From NCBI GenBank assembly GCA_030620095.1, contig JAUTXW010000127.1:1409501-1473500 (forward strand): 64,000 nt of DNA. Reading direction: 5' to 3'. The notes under the pieces were generated by a model. It saw nothing but the letters and a program-made list of their open reading frames with translations. It was not told the origin of the DNA and ran no database searches. How positions within the stretch are numbered: position 1 is the first letter of the stretch; each line of letters starts with the position of its first letter. Shown one piece after another: positions 44,411 to 56,476 of the stretch. Source of the DNA: Kuschelorhynchus macadamiae. Taxonomy: Eukaryota > Arthropoda > Insecta > Coleoptera > Curculionidae. The position numbers and the translations under genes are program-made.

Positions 44411-45047
44411 TGTTGTGATCCCATTAATTTTATTACCTTAATACTTAATTAGCATTGCATATATATTTTTAATTAAACTAAATGTATTATAATTGCTCAC
44501 ACATTTCCATACAAGACGCCAGTCGATATTTTTAAGTACAATAAAACTAAGGAAGTTTGTTTAGACCTTGTCCACCCAAGATGTTAGACAGATTTTATTC
44601 TGAGTATCATAAAATTTAGTATACTTTTAGATCTTGTATAAACAGTGAAATAGAATTATTTAAAAAAACCATAATTCACACATAATAAAACCTTGGTTTC
44701 AAGAAATGTTTTGGCAATCATAAATAAATAAACTAGGCTATTAGACCCTTTGGGAATTATGTTGTTTTGTCGAAATTACGGAGTAACGGAGCCGACAAAG
44801 GGCCCCTCTTAGATTTAACCATTATACCTAAGTTAGTTTATGAATTGCAAAGAAGTGGACGAACAGAATTCTACGGGTTTCTGCCCAGTACAGACACTTC
44901 TCTGCTCTTCCCCTATTTACTTGTTGTTTTTGTTATATTGTTGTATTTAAGTTTTCAATATAAGTATTATTCTTTTTTCAAGTTAAAGTCGTGTTTTAAT
45001 AACAAAGAATCCCAGTGTCTACAGTACTATTACCCTCAGCCATTACA
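44411..45047 (+). repeat. 3' LTR of G2 (right edge uncertain)
   Basis: Begins TGTTGTGATCCC after the polypurine tract; TGT is a usual LTR start. It contains AATAAA-type signals near 44686 and 44723. I place the end at ATTACA (45047), giving TG...CA ends and about 637 bp, but with no 5' LTR to compare, this is a guess. A 120-codon frame (44767-45129) crossing this edge starts at TTG and is not considered a gene. Confidence 0.6.
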
Positions 45048-46048
45048 ATCGGCGGCAATCGGCGAGATTAGAAATATTAAACCATTACAATGTGAATATT
45101 TTGTTAGATACGGCATAAACGTATACTGAGTTTTGACGTTGCCGATATAGATAGAGCTTTTATTCTTGGTAAATACCTAAGTTTACGTGAAATAAAGCCT
45201 CTGACATAAAAAACGCAAAAAACTATTTTTTAAAGATACAGCATCTATTTTTAGGACGTTAGATTAGTATCATCCCAAGACATGTAACATATCTTTATTT
45301 ATGCCAACACATAATACTAATAAACAAAGATTTTTTTATTGGCTTCCATCTTTAGCTCTGTATTTTTAAATAGTATTATTACTAAAGCGTGTAACGGTCA
45401 GGGGAAGATACAATTATGTCTTAAATAGTCCAAACGGTACTCTAGATGGATTTACAGAGAAATAAAAGGCAGCTGGCTTATATCTAAGACAATATGAATA
45501 TTTTCACCAATAATAAATATTAGAGAGTAAAAGCCAGATAATTTCCAAGATCGAAGCTTGTTAGTGCGAGCGCAAATGCGTCAGAAAATGCCACTGCGAA
45601 TGGAAGTGTGAGTTGGAGTGAGAGTGCGAAGAAAAGGCAAGTAAGTAGGCAACTGGACGGAAAAAACTAAACACACTGTATACAAATATTAACTAAAAAC
45701 TATTTCCATATTGTATATATTATACACAGTTGAACTTTTTGACCGAAAGAACTCAAAAATACATATAATAGGAACTTCATATTTTATTCCCCACTCAATT
45801 TATTATTTTCTATCATTATAGCCCAAATATATTATATAAATCTTGCCTAATTTGGTATAAAATTATTAAATATTAAATATTCTGTGGTTTATTTATATTG
45901 CACAGTGACAAGAAGCTAGAGGCTTTTTTTGAGTGACAAGCTATATATTACAAATTGACTATGTTTTGCTACACATTATACCTTATATAAATGCAAATGG
46001 CTTTGCGGATTTACCATGAGCAATGCCTGGAAAGAGAAGCGCTGCACC
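45048..46048. other. No recognisable feature
   Basis: AT-rich. A G+C-richer patch near 45555-45660 has no identified content. Confidence 0.5.
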
Positions 46049-46894
46049 TACACAATATTTTTTATTACAATTTGAATTTAAATTTTATATAAATAGAACT
46101 TCGTCTAGCAGATGATAGGCTCTTAAATCGGAAAATGTGAAGTGATTTTCATTATCAATGACTATATCTTTATAAACAAAATATAGTCTTCTTAAATCAG
46201 AAGAATATCTAGATCTATCTACTGTTGAGTAACTTTTTTATTACAAACGTCGATGTTATCTTTTTTTTTTCAATATTTGATCCAGTATTTTGTATTGCAG
46301 CCTCACTTTTTATAGCAGTACAATTGAAGTAAACAGTTTTACGAATATCAAAGCTATCTTAAAAAAAATTAAAAGTAACTTTTTCATTTGAAGGCGAAGC
46401 CACAGACCCTTTTAAAACAGCTGGGACATGGAAAAAATCATTAAATATTTAAAAAAAAATTTCAGAAATATATTCTGTTTCATATATCAGATTAAAAAAT
46501 TAGAAGGTTTTGTTAAATAATCAAAATAAATTCTTCAAAAACTGCAGAACAGTTCCAGCTGGAAAATAAACATTATAAAAACTTATCTTTAAGAGGATTT
46601 TGGAGTGAATTGAATTGAGTGATGCACTTAAATCATAAGATATCTGCAGTATGAGGTCGACTTGGCCCATCGACAGAAAACACTCATTAGCCAGAAGTTC
46701 ATAAAAAATGCGATGTTCGACGTTTACCCGTTGTTTTTTGAAAAAAAGTTAAAATAAAATGTATGTAAATATTGCAACAAAATATCGGATACTCTGCAGT
46801 CATATGGGAAATACAGTACATTCCGATAATCTTACCGAAAAAAACAAAATACTTTTGTTCATTTGCTTTTATCGGTTATCAAGTCGACGCGTTT
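46049..46894 (+). repeat. Direct repeat A (846 bp)
   Basis: Begins TACACAATATTTTTTATT and ends AAGTCGACGCGTTT; the same sequence, with the same edges, recurs at 48304-49203. Highly similar blocks include TTGCAGCCTCACTTTTTATA and ACAGTTCCAGCTGGAAAATA. No coding domain recognised on either strand. The right edge directly abuts non-LTR sequence B. Confidence 0.8.
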
Positions 46895-48303
46895 AAAATA
46901 GACACTTCCCCTGGTTTGATTGGTATTACTTATAGTATATTCGAAATATTTGTCAAATTCCACAAAAAGTCTTCTTTGTTTTGATTTTAACAAAAATACA
47001 ATTAGAAATATATTTGTATTATGAATTTAAAAATCAATAATTGTATATATTAGTAAACTAAGTTGCACTTCCTGTATTTTAAAAATACTTGGGAGAACCC
47101 CTAAACGTCGTTTAGGATGGTGTGAATCACAAAAGTTCCTACCCCCGACCAATTCGGTTTTAGGCGAGGTCGGGGTGGAACTGATTGTCTAGCTCATCTT
47201 ATCGATTCTAGCTCGTCTTCTTACCCATATTCTAAGCATACTTTTTTTAATAATGCCTAAATAGCAATTCTATTCTTGTTCATACGAAAATGTAAATCTA
47301 GATAATCTTATAGATAAATTAAAAAGTTTGAATATTCCTGTGAATTTTGTTTTTAATTTAGTTGTTATACTATTTGCTGATTGTAAAATTTCTATCAGAC
47401 TTGGAACGGGCTTAGTGACTTTAGATCGATTTCGTCTGGTTTATTTCAGGGGTCTACGCCATTACTATATTGCAGTTTGCTGACGACATATGGCTTTCAT
47501 CCAAACAAAAAATATGTTAGAATGTTAAACTATTCCAAATCATATTATGTTCCTTTGTAATGCATAATTTTCAGAAAATATTTTAGTATATTCTATAATA
47601 AATCCGCCTTGTTAATTATTTTACGCTACATGCTTATTAAAGTGAATTTCATGATACCTAATAAAACTCTTTTCCATTGGGTTAATTGCATTAGACAACT
47701 GAGAGTATTTTTGAATAAATTAATAATATTAATCACGTTATAGACAAATCCGAAAAAAGTCTAAGCATTCGTACAACATAAGACTTTGAGGTAGATCACG
47801 GGAGCGTTTCAATCCATCCCAATTCAGGGGCTTCTGACTGTGTGGCGAACTTCCATTATTTTTTAGGAGTAGTTTAAAAGTTCTAATGGAAAAATTCTTA
47901 TTAAAAAATACGCAATACAACAGTAACAATATTTTAAATAGAAACAATAAATTATCTACAGACACTACCATTTTGGTCTAATAAGAACTTGCTGAAGCTT
48001 TAATTACATCAGCAAAATAAAATAATATTATTCTAAAATGGGATAAATATTTCGTATTTAAAATCAATTAGACATTACTTATTTAAATCTGGAAGTAATC
48101 TTTCCCAAATTTGCTGAGTTACAAATACTCAATAGAAGCATTCTAAATACAGTTTTATTTCAGTTTAAATCTTACTATAAACTATATTATGACGGATCAA
48201 AAAATACTAATGGAATAGGCCGTAATTTTGTAAATCCACAGATAGAAATTGTATATATATGTATAAATGCCATAAACTATTATCATTATATACTTTCTTC
48301 ACA
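46895..48303 (+). pseudogene. RNase H-bearing non-LTR relic B
   Basis: A decayed copy of the element at 52030-54335. RT motifs appear in order: SPGLIGITYSIFE (46913), DQFGFRRGRGGTDCLAHLI (about 47145), QFADDIWL (about 47474, catalytic Asp pair kept) and a C-terminal segment; an RNase H start YYDGSKNTNGIG lies near 48185. Frames are heavily broken. The left edge coincides with the end of repeat A and the right edge with the start of its second copy, so both ends are missing: it begins inside RT and ends inside RNase H. Confidence 0.8.
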
Positions 48304-49203
48304 TACACAATATTTTTTATTCCAATTTGAATTTAAATTTTACTTAAATAGAACTTCGTCTAGAAGATGATAGGCTTTTACATCAGAAAATGTGAAGTAA
48401 TTTTCATTATCAATGATTATATTATTGGCTTTAAATATAGCCAATGACTATATCTTTACCAACAAAATAAAGTCATCTTAAATCAAAGAAATATCTAGAT
48501 TTATCTACTGCTGGGTAACTTTTTTATAACAAACGTTGATGTTCTCATTTTTTTCCAATAATTGAACCAGTATTTTGTATTGCAGCCTCACTTTTTATAG
48601 CAGTACAATTGAAGTAAACAGTTTTACGAATATCAAAGCTGTCATCTTAGAAAAATTAAAAGTAACTTTTTTTTAAATGTTTATTGTAGGTCTTCATTTG
48701 AATGCGAAGCCACAGACGCACGACAACAGCAGGAAAAAATCCCTAAATATTTTAGAACTTTTCTTCAGAAATATATTCTGTTTTTTATATCATATTAAAA
48801 AAAATTAGAAGGGATTGTTAAATAATCAAAATAAAATTCTCAAAAACTGCAGAACAGTTCCAGCTGGAAAATAAACATTATAAAAACTTATCTACAAGAT
48901 AATTTTGAGTGAATTGAACTGAGTGTTGCACATAATCACAAAATATCTGCAGTGTGAGATCGACATGGGTCATCGACAAAAAACTAATTAGTCTAGCAAA
49001 CGAGGCGGAGGTTCATAAAAAACGCGATGTTCAACGTTTACCCGCTGTTTTAAAAAGTTAAAATAAAATGTATGTAAATTTTGCAACAAAATATTGGATT
49101 GTCTGCAGTAATATGGGAAATACTGTACATTCCGATAATCTTACCGAAGAAAACAAAATACTTTTGTTCATTTTCTTTCACCGGTCATCAAGTCGACGCG
49201 TTT
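48304..49203 (+). repeat. Direct repeat A' (900 bp)
   Basis: Second copy of 46049-46894, with the same orientation and edges. It has small indels, including an extra block near 48425-48450 and a TTTAAATGTTTATTGTAGG insertion near 48672. Similarity is high but clearly below identity. Confidence 0.8.
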
Positions 49204-52029
49204 GAGTGATATTCCCATAAGAAATTGAAATACTGTAAAAGCTAATGGTGGAACAAATATGATTAATGAAGACTTTAACAGCCAACTACTTTTTACACTA
49301 CGTTTTAAAGAAACTTCTACAAAAAAATTGTATAAAATATACAAAATATTTTGAATATCTATAATGCTTTATGAGACTAATAAATGTCATGTGTGTTCAA
49401 ACTTAAACCGAAGTTTACTCGTAAACCGTAAACTTTACTTAAATGAAGCATTCAAAAACCTCTCTTATAAGTTTTCCTTTAAGCGTAAATACAGTTCAGT
49501 GCTTTTGCAACTTTAATACCTAAATTTAACATTTGTATATCCAACTTTGTAAGCCATTATGCTGAAATCGACAACAGATAATTACGTTGTCATGGTGTGA
49601 GTTATATTTTTTAATACTTTATGAAAAAAATAACATAAGTTCTTTTCTATTCAGGAAACTTTTGTAGGCACAAAGTTATTATAAATACATATCCATGATG
49701 TTCCGAATTGTCGTTCTGACCGGGGTTAATCGATTTTAATTTAAAATATTCATAGACATGACTAACGAAAACGGCATAGTTTATATGATTCTTAGTGGTA
49801 AATATTTAATTTTTAACGTAGTTCATACATTAATTTGGCAAATAATTAAACAGGAATCTGAATTTTTAGAAATAATATTCAAGGAATTTATGAATTTCTT
49901 GCCGTTGCCCGACCGCGAGTCACTTGGCAAAAGATTAGATTTATCGTTGTGTTTTGCAGTTTTTTTGTTACTTACAATTTTTTGATACTCACTCCTTATC
50001 GCTTATAACATATTTAATTTTGGTAAAATGGGTGACAGAAAACCAAGGGTAGGAAAATATTTAAAACATCAAGTAGGTTTGTTAGTCAATAATTTACGAT
50101 TAATCTTATAATACCAACTTTTGAAATGGTTAATATGCATTTTACGTACAGGCGCGTCTATGAAAAAAGGTAATCTGATCGTGTACTTCTGCTGCTTGAA
50201 CATTTACACAAATTTATATCTGCTTACGTGGTACTTTTTAAAAAGATGCTTTACTTGCAGAAAGACCTCGTACTGTACGAAAAAACTGGATTAAATAAAG
50301 GACAAACACATCCAGGTACGACAGAACGTTGAATGTTTGTCATCAAATTGTATGGACAATGTTAATAGACAATTGAGTATATCCTTTCAATACTAAAAAA
50401 AATATATTAAACACTATGTGAAAATTACATACGGGCTATGCAAAAGAAATATACTATTTGTGACAAATAAACAGTTTTTTTTGTATACAACTGGATTTCT
50501 GAAATCTGAGTAACGTTAATATTGCCTCCATAATTCCATTGCATATCCCATAGATACTCTGTTACATGATAACTGCGCTTTAGTTGCATAATCTTTTTAT
50601 AACTTGTCATATGGGAGTGAATTAGCAGGAGCATATCCATTATATAAATAATCATATAGCCGGTATATACTAAAAATATAATGCACATTCTGTTTGCATA
50701 GCCATGAAAAATCATATATCCCTTATATACCTAGTTGTATTGGTTTTATATCATTTTGTTATTGCTGTCAGATTACTAAAGGATTGGATTATTGGATTTA
50801 TTAAAAAAAATATTTTTATATAAACGTGAATTTTTATTTATTGCTAAAATACACATCACCCCCCTTTCGATAGGTTAATATTAATGCTGTCAATTTTACT
50901 CATAATGATAACGAAGTAATTATGCGGGAAACAATAATAATTTTCGTAATAACGATAACCAAATAACCCTCTAGAAAAATTAATTTCACGAAGATTTAAT
51001 ACTATTGACTTTAATTATAAATATAAAGCAAAGGTCTTTATTGTTTATTTATTGAACATAAGTATTGAATTTTGGCAAGTGACACCCAGTGAAAATAAGC
51101 GACTGTATAACCTTCGCGAAGATGAAACGCATATCGATTATCCTTAATCAGTGGAACGTAATAGAATTCATTTATACTGTAAATCAGCTTTCGGTGTAAA
51201 TAATCCAACCAAATATTTGAATAAAATAATTTTATTGCGAACATTCCTTCTTGTCTTACCCAAAAAAAGGTTAGTTATTGAAGAGGAACTCTGAAGAAAG
51301 TCTGATCTTATCTACTAATAAAAAGTGTCCTAAATATATTAATCAAAAAAATATTAAAGAAGCTACAGCTAATCTCAATATCTTTTTTTAGCACGCAGAA
51401 AAAGCGGTTAATCTCCCCTCCTATGCTTGCCTATCCAGAAAAAATAAATTTGCTCCAGTCATGTCATCACAAACAGAATTTCCTGAGCTAAATGCGTATA
51501 AAGACAATGCACTAAGCAATAATTCTATTACCTAAGAATTACTGAAATATCATTGTCCTAGCCTAGTATATTTGGTAATAGTTCATGTCATAAAAAAGTA
51601 AAAATTAACTTTAGAAGTCCCGATTTTGAGCCTATACGCAGAAAGTTTGATTGGTCCTATTCCGGAGCATCCTGGATAGTGTAAAATGTCAAATTAGCTC
51701 TTCTATTAAAGCCATGTCTCCTTCTAAAGTGACATCATTGATAATGTCACTAAAAGTATTGAATTTACATTAGATGGTATTTTTCACGAACCGGTTCCTT
51801 CACTCCAAAACTAACTACAGTTTACTTTCTAACTGTAACTTTCTGAAACATCTGGCTAAAAATACTAATTTTGATGTACGCTTTATCTGTTAAACTTGAT
51901 ATAAACCTAATTACTATATATCTTGAAAATACTATAGTATTATTGGAGGGATAACCTAGTGGTAAGGGCAGTGCTGCTGTTTTGAGCAGGAAATCCTTTT
52001 CTTTTTCTATTATTGATTTTCCTACTTTA
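49204..52029. other. Mostly unassigned; upstream part of non-LTR copy B' possible
   Basis: 49204-51380 shows nothing recognisable; a 75-codon ATG frame (49758-49985) has no family resemblance. From about 51390 to 52029 the sequence may hold the decayed ORF1 or 5' part of the following non-LTR element, but I could not identify a domain. Confidence 0.4.
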
Positions 52030-54335
52030 AATAATAATAGCATAGACATTTGTGGTGTCAATAATATTTTTTAAAAAATTCAAATCTCCTGTGTGTCACT
52101 TTATAGACCTCCAAATGTAATATATTCTTCTAATCAATATCAACAAATATTTTCTATGGTAAATAAATATTATATAATTGCTGTTGATTATTGTTTTTGA
52201 GTAATACTTACCGACGCATTGGAGAGTTTCCAAAATCTAAATAAGGAATGAAGGCGGAATTAGCGGGCTCGGAATCCCGAGTAACACTGGATCTATACCC
52301 TCTTATATGATAATAAATCAAATTGGGAAGTTCTTCAAGACACATACGGATCTGACCATTTTATTGTTAAATTGACTGACTATCAATATGTCTATGCAAT
52401 ATAATGGTTTTAGTACCCTATTTTTATGATGGGACCTTAAGAACGCTGACTAGGCTTTGTTTTCATAACAACTAGCTCAAAAAACCCTTACTGTAATGAA
52501 ACGTCCGATAATGTTAATCAAATTATATAACTTATTTGTCAATCCATTGAAGTGTCTGCCTATTTCAAATTTTCCAAAAGAAAAACTATTTTGGACAGAT
52601 GTTTCACCTCCTTGTGGGATGAAAAGTGACAGTTACTTTCAGACAAGCGTAAGGAATTATTTAAAGAATATAGAAGTCGTACAACTATAAAAACTATAAA
52701 AAATTCCTCCAATATAAAATGTTTGTAGCTAAATGTAAGTTTACCTTTAAAATTAAAGCTAGACAAAAATCTTTTTCTAGCCTCTAAGATCTAGAAAAAG
52801 GTTAACTCAGTTAAAGGTGGAATTAAATTCTAATTCTAATTCCATGTCAAGTGTGACGGCTGAATTGTTCATTACAAAAATTGCGCCGGATATGGCCAAT
52901 CTAGAAATCCCGAAAATCGACTGCAGCCTATATCCTTAATGAAACTTAATAATAATATAAAGAAACAAAAAGGGACTTCTCCTGGTTTAATTATTAGTAC
53001 TTATAGTATGCTCGAAAAATTTGCTAAATTCCTCAAAAAATCTTCTTGGTTTTGCTTTTAACAATGTTATAATTGGAAAGATATTTTTATTATTACAATA
53101 ATTGTACCTATTAGTAAACTAAGTTGCACTTCCATCCTGTTTTTTAAAAATACTTGAGAGAATCTTTATCTGTCGTTCAAAATGGTGGCGTGAATGTGTT
53201 TTAGGCGAGATCGGGGTGTATAACCTTTGGTCCGTCTTACCGATATTCGAAACACCCTTTTTTGATAAAGACTAACTAGCAACTCTATTCTTGGACCTAT
53301 CAAGTGCATACGAAAATGTAAATCTAAATAATCTTATAGATAAATTGAAAAGTATGAATGTTCCTGAGGAGTTTGTTTTTAACGGTTTCGCCTGGTTTAC
53401 CTCAGGGGTCTGCGCTGAGCCCTCTACTGTTTAATTTATACATAGCTGATTTACATTCTTAAAGTATGAATGTTACTATATAGCAGTTTGCTGATTACCT
53501 GTGGCTTTATTCCAAACAAAAAAATATGTTAGAATGTAAAACTAATCTAAATCATATTATGTTCCTTTGTAATGCATACTTTTCAGAAAATAGTTTTGGC
53601 ATATCCAATAAAAAATCGGCATTGTTAATTATTTTATGCCACAGGTTTGTTAAAGAGGATTTAATGATACTTAATAAAACTCTTATCCGGTGGGTTAATT
53701 CCATTAGGTACCTGGGAATATTTTTGGATAAAAAATTGTCTTGAAATGACCATCTGAATCACATTATAGACAAAGCCGAAAAAAGTCTAAACATTCTCAG
53801 GGCTATGGTGTCAAGATCCAAAAAACATCCCTGATGTTTGATTACGGGAGCGTTTCAATCCACCCCAATTCAGGCGCTTCTGACAGAGTGTGGCGAACCC
53901 CCATTATTTTTTAAAAGATTATTATTAGAAAAAATAAATTATCTAAAGACACTACTATTCTTGTCTAATAATCACTTGCTGAAGCTTTAATTACATCAAC
54001 AAAATAAAATAATATTATTCTGAAATGGGATAACTATTTCTTATTTAATAACCCATTAGACCTTACTTATTTAAATCTGCAAGTAATCTTTCCCAAATTT
54101 ACTTTGTTACAAATACTCAATAAAAGCATTTTAAATGCAGTTTTAGATCAGTTTAAATCCTACTATAAAATATATTATGACGGATCAAAAAATATTAATG
54201 AAATAGGCTGTGCCTTTGTTGCAAGATTGAAATAACGAAAATGTATAAATGCCATAAAGTATCATTTTTTTCGGCCTGAACGCTAGCTATATTAAAGGCT
54301 CTAGAATTTATCAGCTTAGATTAATACAATATCTA
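52030..54335 (+). pseudogene. RNase H-bearing non-LTR relic B'
   Basis: More complete copy of B. Endonuclease pieces: CVSLYRPPNVIYSSNQYQQI (52092-52151), IIAVD at the catalytic Asp-Phe-Asn site (decayed), and YGSDHFIV (52349). RT pieces: GTSPG followed by STYSMLEKF (52975), LSSAYENVNLNNLIDKL-like text (about 53320), LPQGSALSPLLFNLYIADL (53400) and FADYLW, where the second catalytic Asp is Tyr (about 53490). Then WVNSIRYLGIFLDKKL (53692), a C-terminal region and an RNase H start YYDGSKNINEIG (54173) with ILKALEFIS (about 54290). It is truncated at about 54335, inside RNase H. Many frame shifts and stops. Confidence 0.85.
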
Positions 54336-56476
54336 ATGTGGTCAACAGCAATCGATAGGTAGCAGTAAACTATCGGTAGGTAGCAATCACTACCAAAAAC
54401 TTAAATTTTTCAAATAGTTTTCACCTCACGGCTATTGATAGGTAACATCTACTACCGCTCATCCCTACTCTGAACTCTCTTATGTGATTTTAGGTTATAG
54501 GTTTGCCTCTTCAGTTCCTGGGACTTTCTTGTTGTGTACCTCTGAACTTTTCTGATAACGTCTCCTACTGTATGCCCTAATTACGGTCTCATCCTTTTGC
54601 CTGTACATCATTTTTGATGACGGGCGTAGTAAGATTCGGTTGGGCCCTTAGGCAACAAAAGGTCCCCGCCTTGAGAAATTGAAGTCAGGAATTCCAACGC
54701 CAATGATGACTAAAAAAATGCCCCACTGGTAGCATTGGGCCCATTCAAGACATGGGCCCTTAAGCTCTGCTTACTCACGCTATGTGACAGTTAGCTTCGA
54801 TTGTTGGTACTGAATGCTATTTAATAAACATCGATTTTTAAACATTGCGTTTTGAATATTTCATCTCGGTACAGTAAACGTTATAATGTTTACTTTTTTG
54901 CATAAAGCTTTTTAAACTAGCAGATGTGGGAAAATGAAACATATAAAATCATCGTTTTGTCGCTCCCATTAACACATATTTCAAATGGAAATTTGTACCT
55001 TTTTAAACTTTTTTTGAATATTTGCCTCTGAATATCTATTAAATTGTTTAAATTCCGCGTTAAAATTTCTCCAATTTGTGTTTTTTTCGAGTAATTTCAG
55101 AAAAATCAAATTATTATGTATTACAAGGTGTCGTAAAATTAATTTCTGGTCAGAGTTAAACGATTAAAGGGTTTCGTTAAGGGAGTTCATAGCTCATCTA
55201 GTCGAAAATGATTCTTTATTCTCGACTAAAAAAACATTAATCTAATCTCCAGCAAAGGCAATCTCTAAGGTGTCGGCTTCTGGAATAAATGGGCTTAAAA
55301 CTGTATAGACTAAGAAAGGGCTATTTAGAGAAGATTCCGTCTGGGGTAGTTGCGCTAGATAGGGTTAGGCTAGGTTAGCAAGCAAAAAAAGGAGCTTTTT
55401 TACTGGTTATATTTGGATTGGTGAATGGAAAGTTGACTGCATTTTAAGGTAGCAGTATTTAGCGATTCGTCGCTTTTTACAACGTTTTTCCTGAATGGTT
55501 GATAGATTCATTGATTTATATGCTGATAATTACCCAGTGAGATACCTTTTGTTCTAGTTTAAATTTGTATGTTCATTCCTATTTAAAACTATTAAATGTA
55601 GATGAATATTAATCATATGGTTATTCGATTGAATTTTTGTTATTTTACAAAGGTATTGTTTCCTGAAGTGTTTGTTAATTTATCTATTGCCTAGAAGATA
55701 CTTGCTTTTTCTATCTGCTACCGGTGGTGGTCAACATTTAAACTATACCTACGACCTCTCGTTACTCTGAGTAATACATTTGCATCTTCGTTTTTTGCGA
55801 GTAACTTATATATCAACAGTAACTGTTCGCGTTAATTTATGTTATTTCCAATTACAGAAACGTGATGCTCTTTTTATCTTGCTTGTAGTAAAAAAATAAA
55901 ATCAAATTGGCCAACGCATTCAATGCAAATGTGCGCGTTGTTTTCTAATGACTAATTTTTGGGCCACTAGTTTTTCATTGTCCTCCTTTGTGCCACCTAA
56001 TTTTCATATATATTGAAGGGGCGACAAAAAGCACTCCTCTCACGCCTATGGGGACGTTTTTGCGTAAAAATTTATTCCAATGTGCGGTGTTGTTTCATTA
56101 AAAAATTAGTCATTCGATGGGTTTATTTAAAGCAATGCTAAACGCGTACCAGACAGCAAGCTAATATATTACGCCGGAATATTCCGCAATTAGCTTTCCG
56201 GCAAGTTTTCACGCCCAGCAAGGAAATCGTAAAACCAGCTTGTATATTGGATTTCCATTCGACATCTAAAAATACTTGGTTTAAAAATTAGTTCTCTGGA
56301 GTGTAATGCTTATGAAGTCAGAAAGTTGCGGAGAAAATATGTTTTCCGTTCTTAATGGAAAGTTTAGTGATGTTTTTCTGGTCTCTTTTCACTCGAGCTT
56401 CGGTAATGTTATTGGCGAAAAACCATATATATTATTGGAAATAAGTCTTATTACAGCTCACCCAAAACATGCATGT
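54336..56476. other. No clear gene; scattered repeat-like traces
   Basis: Short repeats of ATCGATAGGTAGCA type near 54345-54445, a GGGCCC-rich patch near 54640-54770, and an isolated AAGGTGTCGTAAAATTAAT at 55135 that resembles the mariner-like end at 10946. I could not pair any of these into a complete element. Confidence 0.4.

Larger units (their letters stand above)
33655..45047 (+). mobile_element. Gypsy/errantivirus-type element, left-truncated (element G2)
   Basis: Protease C-terminus, RT, RNase H, integrase, env, polypurine tract and a 3' LTR lie in the normal order. The 5' LTR, leader, gag and the protease active site are absent, so the left edge near 33655 is a truncation. The integrase is split by a 5.16-kb CR1-like element (37007-42167); without it the remnant is about 6.2 kb. 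A few stops and frame shifts interrupt pol and env. Codon wording differs clearly from G1, so the two are separate families. No target duplication can be tested without a left LTR. Confidence 0.9.

Noticed and set aside
44767..45129. 120-codon frame at the end of G2
   Set aside because: Starts at TTG, runs across the likely 3' LTR edge and matches no family.
51950..51995. Sequence resembling a tRNA A box (CTAGTGGTAAGGGC)
   Set aside because: No B box or cloverleaf follows at the right distance; probably part of the decayed endonuclease region.
55130..55160. AAGGTGTCGTAAAATTAAT as a mariner-like terminus
   Set aside because: No inverted partner found within several kb, so no element can be delimited.
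55365..55382. GGTTAGGCTAGGTTAG, similar to the insect telomere repeat TTAGG
   Set aside because: Only two or three imperfect units, too short to mean telomeric DNA.
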